DNA from: Alcaligenes faecalis
GTDB lineage: Bacteria > Pseudomonadota > Gammaproteobacteria > Burkholderiales > Burkholderiaceae_B
Direction of reading: 5' to 3'
Length of the DNA: 64,000 bases
NCBI RefSeq assembly: GCF_041521385.1
Contig: NZ_CP168006.1
Span: 2,136,858 to 2,200,857 of the forward strand
Below, in pieces: positions 50,019 to 57,917 of the stretch. Both the position numbers and the translations under genes were made by a program. The stretch's first letter is position 1, and every line of letters starts with the position of its first letter. The notes beneath the pieces were generated by a model. That model did no database searches. It was not told where the DNA came from and saw only the letters and a list, made by a program, of their open reading frames with translations.

Positions 50019-50633
50019 TTAGGAAATGCCGTGTACTTTTAGCGCCAACATTAAACGATCAGTTACACCAAGCTTTTCAAAAATAGCTTGGAGGTGGGCG
50101 CGCACTGTTCGTTCAGTGATGCCAAGATCCTGGGCAATCAACTGATTGGAATGCCCCAACGAGGCGCGTTGCGCCACCTCGATTTCACGGCTGGTCAAGT
50201 TGCTTTCCCAACCTGTGCGAATTGCCAAGTGACGAGTCACATCACTGAGCAGGCGATTTAGCAAAGACTCGCCCACCCACACCTGACCCGAGGCTACGTG
50301 CTCCAACGCTTGCTCCAGTAGAGCCGACGAGCTGTACGCGTGAATATAACCTCGGGCACCCAAGGCCAATACGGCTTGCCCCTCAGCGTCAACAGGCCTA
50401 GGGCTGGCGACCACTACCTTCATCCCTTTTACTGCTTGTGCCCATTGCGGGTCATTCCATAACGCAAGCGCACTGTCCATGACGACAAGCTCACGATGTT
50501 GCTGTTTCCACCGTAACAAATCCTCCATACCCCGCCCTCGGGCAGGCAAGTAGGTTACGGAATCCTGGTGACTCCAATGCTGCCATAAGGCCTCATCGTT
50601 CGTCAGAAATAAAACCGAATTTACTTGTCGCAT
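50019..50633 (-). CDS. LuxR-type (NarL/FixJ-like) transcriptional regulator
   Basis: A 204-residue protein. Residues 1-125 look like a receiver domain (VVMDSALALW around residue 53 in the phospho-acceptor area, VVVASPRP, and ALGARGYIHAYS). The receiver is atypical because the acidic pocket near residue 11 is only NDE. Residues 143-195 form a LuxR helix-turn-helix: LTSREIEVAQRASLGHSNQLIAQDLGITERTVRAHL. No histidine kinase is nearby. Its place between the secretion genes and the adhesin suggests it controls adhesin transcription, perhaps through the inverted repeat at 49965. Similar orphan regulators occur at other RTX adhesin loci. Confidence 0.88.
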   Translation of the reverse strand: MRQVNSVLFLTNDEALWQHWSHQDSVTYLPARGRGMEDLLRWKQQHRELVVMDSALALWNDPQWAQAVKGMKVVVASPRPVDAEGQAVLALGARGYIHAYSSSALLEQALEHVASGQVWVGESLLNRLLSDVTRHLAIRTGWESNLTSREIEVAQRASLGHSNQLIAQDLGITERTVRAHLQAIFEKLGVTDRLMLALKVHGIS

Positions 50634-50749
50634 ACCGCTTTTCCCTTACTGGTAACACGAGCTAAACGCCATCAGCTCTGAGGCTGACGTGGGAGTATTG
50701 ATCCTCTATCGTCAGCACTACTCCCCCCGTACAGGCCACCCCTGCCGCT

Positions 50750-52111
50750 TTAACGCTCTGTAAAAGCGTTGGAGCGGGCCCTGAGAATAGGTTTGAGTAA
50801 ATACTGCATGACTGTGCGTTTACCCGTGAGGATATGAACCTCTGCCACCATGCCAGGCAAAATAGGCCGATTATCATCACCCACATAAACGGTGTCAGTG
50901 CGCACTTTCGCTATATAAAATGAATTACCCTTTTCATCGGTAATCGTATCGGCACTGGTTTGCTCCAGCACCCCAGCAAGACCGCCATAAATCGCAAAGT
51001 CATAGGCAGTAAACTTAACTTCAGCAGATTGACCCGGATGAAGAAATCCGATGTCACGCGGCTGGATACGCACCTCCAGCAACAAGGAGTCATCAGTTGG
51101 CACGATCTCCAAAATATCCTTGCCAGGTTGCACAACCCCTCCCACCGTATTCGCGGCAAGAGTTTTAATCGTTCCACGTACTGGCGAGCGCACTTCAGCC
51201 AATCGAACGCGATCCGCCAAGGCGCGTTGCCCTTGTTCTAAAGAAGCCAGTTTGGCGCGAGTTTCTGCCAGCTCTGTGCGAGCCTGATTGCGAAATGTAA
51301 TTTCGACGTCACCAATCTTGTTTTGCGCCTCTTGTATAGAGGCCTCAATCCTGCTTATTTGCGCCGTAGCGGCTCGTTGCTCTCCGCAATAACGCGCTAC
51401 ATCGCGCTGCAAACGCAGCAAATCCACTTCAGAGACAGCACCGCTTTTCAGCAAAGGCCGCGTCATTCTCAATTCTTGCGATGTCAGGCCACAACTCGAT
51501 GCCGCCTGATCCCGATTGGCCTGCGTTTCTCGTAGCTCTTGCTGACGTTGATGAAGTTGCTCCTGGGCGACAGAGATATTGGAGCGCAGCTCTTCTGTAC
51601 GAGCTTGCCAGACGCGTCGCTCCATTTCAGCAAGATCCGGCGCCTTTTCCAAAACCTCGGCAGGCATATCTAAAGCTTGATCAGCCGCAATGGCCTCAAG
51701 CCGGGCAGCCTTGGCCAACAAAGACAAAGACTCTGCTTCGTTCTCACCCAAAGAAGACGATGCTCGCGTAGGATCAATGCGCAATAGCACTTCGCCCTGC
51801 TCAACCGATTGCCCGGGCCTGACAAGAATTTCCTCAACAACACCACCGTCCAGGCTTTGAACGATCTGCACCTGCCGAGAAGGCACCACCTTCCCTTCTC
51901 CACGCACAACCTCATCAATATTGGCCAAGCTTGCCCAAACAATCAGCACGCAAATTGCCAACAACGTCAACCAGATCAACAAACGCGAACCACGCACCTC
52001 TTGCTGGCGTGCCGTCCAAGCTGCATTTTTGAGAACACTTCTGCTGGGAGCAGGCCCAGCATCGGCCTTCAGCCTTGCCCGTATCCGGGAAAACAAACTT
52101 TTTTTCGTCAT
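50750..52111 (-). CDS. Type I secretion adaptor, HlyD family (LapC-type)
   Basis: A 453-residue periplasmic adaptor anchored by one helix (about residues 43-63). It has the biotinyl-lipoyl-like half (EEILVRPGQSVEQGEVLLRID), a long coiled-coil hairpin (about 120-300) rich in Gln, Glu and Leu, and the C-terminal barrel ending VLPGMVAEVHILTGKRTVMQYLLKPI, the HlyD signature. It bridges the ABC transporter and the TolC-type channel. Its ATG overlaps the stop of the ABC gene by four bases (ATGA), so the two are coupled. Confidence 0.94.
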   Translation of the reverse strand: MTKKSLFSRIRARLKADAGPAPSRSVLKNAAWTARQQEVRGSRLLIWLTLLAICVLIVWASLANIDEVVRGEGKVVPSRQVQIVQSLDGGVVEEILVRPGQSVEQGEVLLRIDPTRASSSLGENEAESLSLLAKAARLEAIAADQALDMPAEVLEKAPDLAEMERRVWQARTEELRSNISVAQEQLHQRQQELRETQANRDQAASSCGLTSQELRMTRPLLKSGAVSEVDLLRLQRDVARYCGEQRAATAQISRIEASIQEAQNKIGDVEITFRNQARTELAETRAKLASLEQGQRALADRVRLAEVRSPVRGTIKTLAANTVGGVVQPGKDILEIVPTDDSLLLEVRIQPRDIGFLHPGQSAEVKFTAYDFAIYGGLAGVLEQTSADTITDEKGNSFYIAKVRTDTVYVGDDNRPILPGMVAEVHILTGKRTVMQYLLKPILRARSNAFTER

Positions 52112-54297
52112 GTCGCGCTCCGGGCCTTGCCAATCTGCCCACTACGCAATGCTGTAATAACCTGCTCCTTGGGACCATCGGCCACAATTCGCCCCATATC
52201 CATGACAATCACACGATCGACCAAGTCCAGCAGGGCTGTACGATGCGTAACCAACACCACCGTCTTGCCCTCACATTCAGTGAGCAAACTATTGCGCAAA
52301 GCAGACTCACTTTGATTATCCATGTTGCTACTGGGCTCATCGAGCAACAGAATAGAGGGATTTCCCATCAAGGCCCGGGCCACTGCAACCGCTTGACGTT
52401 GACCACCAGAGAGCGAATCACCACGCTCACCAATTATCATGTCGTAACCATCTGGATGCCGACGAGCAAAATCATCCACACCTGCCAACTTGGCGGCAGC
52501 CAACATCTGGTCATCCGTAACGTAGGGTGAACCCATGGTCAGATTATGTTTCAGGGTGCCATAAAACAGCATCGGATCTTGTGAGACATACCCCATAGAG
52601 CGACGTACATCCGCCGGGTCAATCTGCTGATTATCGATACCTTCTAACACGATCGTGCCCGACGTCGGTTTATACAAACCCAGAATCAGCTTGGACAAAG
52701 TGGTCTTACCCGAACCTATACGCCCGATAATGGCCACTTTTTCCCCTGCCTTGAGCGAAAAGCTGAGCTGATTGAGCACATTCTGCGTTGCACCGGGATA
52801 AGCAAAACTAACACCACGGAACTCGATGGCACCTTCGAGATAAGGCCGAGGCACAAAATTGCGATCATCAGGATGTTCGATCGGTAGCTCCATATACATA
52901 CCGATTGAATCCAGGGACGTACGCGCATTCTGATACTGCATCATCAGCCCGGCTACTTGCCCCAATGGAGCAAGACAACGGCCAGCAATCATGGAGGAGG
53001 CAATAATGCCCCCCATCGACAACTGCGCGTCCTGAATCAGATATACCCCGATAATAATTACGCAAATCGTGACCATTTGGGTCAACATCTGCACGGTGCT
53101 TACCGTTACCGCCGAAGTCATCTTGATTCTGGCCCCTTGTCGAGCCAGATACTCTGTGGACTGCTCCCAAGCTCGCTGAGCATTGCTCTGCGCATTCAGC
53201 ACCTTCAAGGTCTCAAGCCCGGCCAAGGATTCCACCAAGCCGGCATTTCGCTGCGCAGCCGCTTGAAATGTTTGCTTGGTCAGCCGCTCCATCCGAGCCT
53301 GGGCAAACCAGGACACGACAAGAACAATCACGATAGCCACGACCGGCGGTATTACCATCCAGGGTGATATCCAGGCCAGCACGGCAAGAAACAGGAAGAC
53401 AAACGGCAAATCGACCAGCGTCGTAAGACTGGCCGATGCAATAAAGTCGCGCACAGACTCAAACGAGCGTAAGTTAGCGGCAAAAGAGCCCACCGAAGGC
53501 GGTCGATTCTCCATGCGCAAATCCAACACCCGCTCCATGATGCGTGCGGATAACTGAACATCCACCCGCTTGCTGGCCGCATCAACCACATACGCACGTA
53601 CGCTGGTCAATATAAGGTTCAGCACCAGCACCAAACCTATCCCTATAGACAGCACCCACAAGGTTTCTATTGCATTGTTAGGCACCACCCGGTCATACAC
53701 ATTCATGGTGTATAGGGGGATAGCCAAGGCAAACACGTTGATCAGAAATGCCGCTCCGAGCGCATCCCGATATAACTTCCAGTTCTGCGATACGGTCGCC
53801 CAGAACCAATGCTTACCTTTCAGGGGTGTTATGCCCTCTGTTGCTCGTACCTCGACCCGAAAGTCAGGTTGTATGATCGCGAGCAAACCAGAATACAGCT
53901 CCTGCAATTGCTCCAGATCAATTTCACTGGGGCTGCCGCTTTCTGGAAAATGCACAAGGACACGATCACCCTCGTAGCCCAACAAAACACAAGCCCGGCT
54001 ATCGTTCAGCAGCAAAATGGCTGGCAACAGATTGGGATTGAGCTCCTCAAACGAGCGGCGCCAGATACGCGAGGTGCAATGCCCACGCGCTGCAGCCCGA
54101 CTCAAAAGAGCGGGCGTCAAACGCCCTTTCTGCAAGGGCAGACCAGTGGACAAATGCTGAGCCGTACATGGATTGCCGTGAATACGGGTAATCTCTACCA
54201 AACAATTCAGTAAGGGGTCATCATGGGTCAGATGAGGCGGAATACTGAATGTCTCGCTCTGTGGTGTTGGATTTTCAGATGAGTGGTTCGTCGTCAT
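52108..54297 (-). CDS. Type I secretion ABC transporter (LapB/LssB-type)
   Basis: A 729-residue inner-membrane transporter. An N-terminal peptidase-C39-like domain (about 25-150) lacks the catalytic cysteine box, so it probably docks substrate rather than cutting a leader. Six membrane helices (about 175-440) follow, and then the ATPase domain with Walker A GRIGSGKTT (about 523-531), signature LSGGQRQ (about 630) and Walker B ILLLDEPSSNMD. This layout is that of type I exporters for large RTX adhesins. It overlaps the upstream 73-residue gene by 23 bp and the adaptor gene by 4 bp. Confidence 0.94.
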   Translation of the reverse strand: MTTNHSSENPTPQSETFSIPPHLTHDDPLLNCLVEITRIHGNPCTAQHLSTGLPLQKGRLTPALLSRAAARGHCTSRIWRRSFEELNPNLLPAILLLNDSRACVLLGYEGDRVLVHFPESGSPSEIDLEQLQELYSGLLAIIQPDFRVEVRATEGITPLKGKHWFWATVSQNWKLYRDALGAAFLINVFALAIPLYTMNVYDRVVPNNAIETLWVLSIGIGLVLVLNLILTSVRAYVVDAASKRVDVQLSARIMERVLDLRMENRPPSVGSFAANLRSFESVRDFIASASLTTLVDLPFVFLFLAVLAWISPWMVIPPVVAIVIVLVVSWFAQARMERLTKQTFQAAAQRNAGLVESLAGLETLKVLNAQSNAQRAWEQSTEYLARQGARIKMTSAVTVSTVQMLTQMVTICVIIIGVYLIQDAQLSMGGIIASSMIAGRCLAPLGQVAGLMMQYQNARTSLDSIGMYMELPIEHPDDRNFVPRPYLEGAIEFRGVSFAYPGATQNVLNQLSFSLKAGEKVAIIGRIGSGKTTLSKLILGLYKPTSGTIVLEGIDNQQIDPADVRRSMGYVSQDPMLFYGTLKHNLTMGSPYVTDDQMLAAAKLAGVDDFARRHPDGYDMIIGERGDSLSGGQRQAVAVARALMGNPSILLLDEPSSNMDNQSESALRNSLLTECEGKTVVLVTHRTALLDLVDRVIVMDMGRIVADGPKEQVITALRSGQIGKARSAT

Positions 54298-54496
54298 TAA
54301 TCAAATCCAGCGAATCTCGCAGGCGCTGACGGGTTTGTTTGCGCTCGTTTAATTTAGCCAAGGCCTCAGGGGGCAAATCAGTCATGCGAAGAACACCGTT
54401 CGCAATCAAGGCGTCAATCAAGTCTTCCAGGACCCGAATAAAACTGGCATCCGAGACTGACAGCTCTTGTTTGTAGCCTTCTTCTTCTGGACTCAT
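54275..54496 (-). CDS. 73-residue protein of unknown function in the adhesin secretion operon
   Basis: I do not recognise this family. It is acidic at both ends (MSPEEEGYKQE at the start, LINDDEPLI at the end) with a leucine-rich helical centre (SFIRVLEDLIDALIANGVLRMTDLP) and a basic helix (LAKLNERKQTRQRLRDSL). It has no signal peptide or membrane segment, so it is probably cytoplasmic. It is 40 bp after the TolC-type gene and overlaps the ABC transporter gene by 23 bp, so it is translated in step with the exporter. A substrate-handling or assembly role for the type I machine is a guess from position alone. Confidence 0.75.
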   Translation of the reverse strand: MSPEEEGYKQELSVSDASFIRVLEDLIDALIANGVLRMTDLPPEALAKLNERKQTRQRLRDSLDLINDDEPLI

Positions 54497-54536
54497 ATCG
54501 CCCCCCTAACCTTCAAATACGCTCAGACAAAACCAA

Positions 54537-56009
54537 CTAGTTCAGCCCCGCTGTTTTTTCACGCAAGACCGGTGGGGCCATATCGTCACGATAGTCAACG
54601 GTTACCGGAGTCAAATTGCTGGTATCCGGCACAGGTGTCATGCATGCTTGAAAGGCCTCTTCCGGGAAATCCAGTTTGGCTGCTTCGTCAGGTTGCTCCG
54701 AGTAGGGCTGCGCCAAACCAACCGCTGATACCAGACGGTGCGACAGCATCAGCCAGCTGTACTCGGCCTGTTGCAGATCATAGGTGGCATTGGCCAACGC
54801 ACGACGGGCATCAAACAATTCGTTTTCAGTATCCAACAAGTCCAGCAAAGAACGCTGGCCAATCTGGAATTGCTGCATATAGGCCACACGAACTTTAGAC
54901 GTAGCCAGCTCATGTTGTTGCAGGAAAGGTAACTGAGCGCGCAAACGTTGAATGTTATTCCACGCCACGGACAAGTCCTGTTGCACGTTACGGCATGTAT
55001 AGTCACGAACGTCCCGCGCAGCATATTGCTGGGCAGTAGTCTGGCGGATGCGTGCCATATCTGCCCCACCACGGAACAGGTTATAGGACAGCACTAACTG
55101 CACATTAGAGTTTTGGGCATCACGGTAAGACGATCCGGGCGGATCATTTTTGTCTTTACCTGTTGCCGCACGGAACTCCAGTTTGGGGGACATACGCCCT
55201 TGAGCCACATGCTTGCCATACTCAGCCGCTTGATACAGAGCCTGTTTAGCCAAGATGGAAGGACTGTTGCGCAAAGACGGCAAAAAATCGCTGGTTTTCG
55301 TGGGCAGGGATTCGCTCAAGGAAGGAGCGGGCTGCAACACTTCGGGAGCCGCCACCCCAACGATACGACGATAACGCTGCAAAACGTCATTCAAGTTCCC
55401 GGACTCGGTCATAACGTTACTTTGAGCCAAAGACTGGCGGCCATATGCCTGTTCCAAATCGACACCACGCCCGACACCAGAGTTGGAACGCTCCTCGATC
55501 TGCTTGAGAATATTCAGGTGCAGATTGTAATTTTCACGCGCCAGCCTTTCCATTTCGCGGTAACGCAGTACGTCAATATGAGCATTCGCCGCCTCCAGCG
55601 CCAAAGAGTCTACGGAAGCCAATAAATCATAGTATGTGGCCAATTTCTCGTAGCCCAACTGGCGCACTTGATTAATTGACGAGAAACCATCAAAAATCAA
55701 CTGACGTAACTGCAGGCTATAGCCACTGCGAGACCAGTTCACTGACGATGCACTGGACGTGCTGCCGCGCCACTCCCGACCTACCCATCCTTCAGCATTG
55801 ACCTCGGGCAATAACGCGCCACGGCTGACATTTTGCCCTTCCAACGCAGACTGAAAGTCTTGGAAGCGGGCACCAAGTTCAGGGTTAGACATAATTGCCC
55901 GCTCGATACTGTCTTTAAAGCTCAAGCTGTTTTCCTGCGCCTGAACTGGCTGAGCCAGTACAAGAGCTGTCAGCAGCGAGCTTACCGTTAGAGTTTTTTT
56001 ACCACGCAC
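54537..56009 (-). CDS. TolC-family type I secretion outer membrane protein (LapE-type)
   Basis: A 490-residue outer-membrane channel. A signal peptide ends near PVQAQ, followed by two repeats of the TolC helix-strand unit (LSFKDSIERAIMSNPELGARFQDFQSALE; later LRQLIFDGFSSINQVRQLGYE and LSYNLFRGGADMARI, and the conserved LLDLLDTENELFDARRALANATYDLQQAEY). I start at the GTG at 56009 because GGAGG lies 5 nt before it and the signal peptide follows directly; an ATG 66 bp upstream gives an N-terminus with no signal-like features. It is the first gene of the secretion operon and holds the adhesin through its retention module. Confidence 0.93.
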   Translation of the reverse strand: MRGKKTLTVSSLLTALVLAQPVQAQENSLSFKDSIERAIMSNPELGARFQDFQSALEGQNVSRGALLPEVNAEGWVGREWRGSTSSASSVNWSRSGYSLQLRQLIFDGFSSINQVRQLGYEKLATYYDLLASVDSLALEAANAHIDVLRYREMERLARENYNLHLNILKQIEERSNSGVGRGVDLEQAYGRQSLAQSNVMTESGNLNDVLQRYRRIVGVAAPEVLQPAPSLSESLPTKTSDFLPSLRNSPSILAKQALYQAAEYGKHVAQGRMSPKLEFRAATGKDKNDPPGSSYRDAQNSNVQLVLSYNLFRGGADMARIRQTTAQQYAARDVRDYTCRNVQQDLSVAWNNIQRLRAQLPFLQQHELATSKVRVAYMQQFQIGQRSLLDLLDTENELFDARRALANATYDLQQAEYSWLMLSHRLVSAVGLAQPYSEQPDEAAKLDFPEEAFQACMTPVPDTSNLTPVTVDYRDDMAPPVLREKTAGLN

Positions 56010-56837
56010 GTCGGCCTCCGTAAGATCCTGTGCTGCGCCCACAACGGAGAACATCACCTCAGCGTTGTAACGCATTGCCAGATCAAATTTAAGTACAAAA
56101 ATGAAAGAAGAATGGGTTCGGTGTGCCGCCTAAACAAAGCGAATGAAACACCACCCGAGGGCCCAACACCTATGTATTGCACATGGGCTTTACATCTAAG
56201 GCTGGTAAATACATCGCCAGCCGCAGCAGTATGTTCATAATGGACCGGGGCAAGACAAGGCGGAGCTACAGGCTTCTGGCCTGTATTCTTGGAGCATAAC
56301 CTTGTGTCTAATTGTGACTTTTTACACGATGACACTCTATATTCATCACACAAATCACGGGACAAATTGTATCTTAGATTACAAGGGCTTTCGTCGATGA
56401 CAATGTTAAAAATGATAAATAGCCTGTGACAAAAAGGGCAACAAAACTCTGAAATTAAACGATTTTAAGAAGTTAGGGGCTTAACAAGTAATAGCGGTAT
56501 CCTGCCCGACTTCTAGACTACTCCGTAAGAATCTACAAAAATCTTTCACTTTAATAAGCATTTAGGTTACATCAATAGCCAACAAAATTTTTAACATGCA
56601 ATAAAAATAATTTTCTTGTCATACATCTCGTTAACCTGCTTATTGTAAATGCCACATTTGTAACTTTTACTTATGACACTGTAATGACCTCTGTCCGCCA
56701 CATCAAGCAGTATCTAAAAAGAAATTAACAATCAAAAACTTATAACAATCATTGAGTTTCCTGCTGTGCGTAACAGGTACAGTCGACGCGCAACCAACTC
56801 CATCTTGTAGCTAGGCCACTCTCAATCTACAAACGAG
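56010..56837. other. AT-rich regulatory region upstream of the adhesin secretion operon
   Basis: No gene is supported here; a 103-codon frame on the minus strand (56054-56365) has no resemblance or signal. From about 56330 the base composition becomes clearly AT-rich compared with both sides. A possible minus-strand promoter is TTGTCC-18-TATAGA at 56336-56365, giving an untranslated leader of some 320 nt before the TolC-type gene. No c-di-GMP riboswitch was recognised. Confidence 0.5.
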
Positions 56838-56864
56838 AAAGCGGGCTGATAAACAGCCCGCTTT
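56838..56864 (+). terminator. Orphan rho-independent terminator
   Basis: AAAGCGGGCTG-ATAAA-CAGCCCGCTTT followed by TTGC: a strong 11-bp stem on the plus strand. No plus-strand gene is visible in the 800 bp before it, so it is either the end of a small RNA or the relic of a lost gene. Confidence 0.75.
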
Positions 56865-56866
56865 TG

Positions 56867-57172
56867 CGGTGTGCCTCGCAGGCGCTGGCCATCGGACTAG
56901 GTTTGACCCTGATACAGTGGAATGCCGATATCGTCCTGCTGACGCGAGATCACCATTTCAACTATGTAACTTTGCAGCAAGTGATCCGTGAGCTTGGCCA
57001 AGGCGCCACACTTCTGATCAGTAATGCTGACCTGATCTACCCAGGTCCTCAAGGCCTACTCACTCCGGAAACAGGCGAGTTATTGCAGGCAGTATTAGCC
57101 TGTATCCCTGGGGCGCAGGTTGAAATTCTGGGTAAGCCGCAAGCAATGTGTTTAGGGAAGGCTTGCCACGTC
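56867..57172 (+). pseudogene. HAD-IIA (NagD-like) phosphatase fragment
   Basis: About 80 residues of the second half of a HAD-IIA sugar-phosphatase-like protein survive in one frame: ADIVLLTRDHHFNYVTLQQVIRELGQGATLLISNADLIYP, then GLLTPETGELLQAVLACIPGAQVEILGKPQAMCLGKA. The catalytic N-terminal DxDGT region and the C-terminal Mg-binding end are missing, and there is no good start. It lies directly after the orphan terminator and before the broken RpiR gene, in an interval that looks like a deletion scar. Confidence 0.7.
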
Positions 57173-57219
57173 CGGGCTTGCCCATTAAGCATGTCACCGA
57201 TGCATTCAATACCATCAGC

Positions 57220-57710
57220 CTAGGATTGCCTATCTATTGGTCGGCCTACCCCCACGCGCCGATCCGCCTGACGGATCAAGGCGACCGCCTTGGCTAAAAC
57301 GACGGGATCAAGCACCGACTCTGTTTCTTGCAAGGCTTGAATATTGCTGTGAAAGATCTTGCTCACAACCCGATCAATTGAGTCACTCGACTCCAGATCC
57401 TCTGAATGTACTAGACGGGTTACACCATTTGCTGGGCCAGCGAGATTTTCAATTGCTGAAAACCTGTTGCACCCAGCAGTTTGCAAAATCCGACGACGCT
57501 TCCCTCGCTGCATTGTGTGCGTTCAGCCACTTCACTGACCGACATATGGACCACGTCTGCTGGGTAGTTAATGACAAACTCACCAATGCGCTGCGAAGCC
57601 GCCCCCATGGTCGGTAACAAACTCCGAATCCGCGCCAGCATGGCCTGAGGAGTGCTGCGAGGAGACTCTGCCTCGGGTGGGCTACGGCGTGTACGTTTCG
57701 TGGTGACCAT
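57220..57710 (-). pseudogene. Frameshifted and truncated RpiR-family regulator
   Basis: The first 96 codons encode an intact RpiR helix-turn-helix domain (MVTTKRTRR at the start; ASQRIGEFVINYPADVVHMSVSEVAERTQCSEGSVVGFCKLLGATGFQQLKISLAQQMV), ending at a TAA at 57420. The family's continuation is found one frame over: TRLVHSEDLESSDSIDRVVSKIFHSNIQALQETESVLDP and so on until 57220. A single-base indel near 57421-57430 explains the break. The sugar-isomerase (SIS) sensor domain is missing altogether. It is divergent from the aldehyde dehydrogenase gene, which it may once have controlled. Confidence 0.8.
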
Positions 57711-57917
57711 GACAGGAATTGGATTTCAGACAGGAGAGTTTTACTATGAGTCAAAGACGGCCATACAGGATGATCCTGCTATTTTAACGAGCCGACATGA
57801 CAGTAGGAGCATAAGCCAGATGATAAACGGCATATGTTCATTAAGCACTCACGACTGGCCCTGCCCCTTCGGTGTCCTGCATTCGATATCTACACAGTCC
57901 ACTCTGGAGAAAAGCAC

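Noticed and set aside
55990..56075. ATG at 56075 as the start of the TolC-type gene
   Set aside because: The GTG at 56009 has a GGAGG site at 5 nt and directly precedes a signal peptide; the extension from 56075 has neither.
56054..56365. 103-codon open frame on the minus strand upstream of the TolC-type gene
   Set aside because: It overlaps the likely leader of the secretion operon, has no recognisable domain and no good ribosome binding site.
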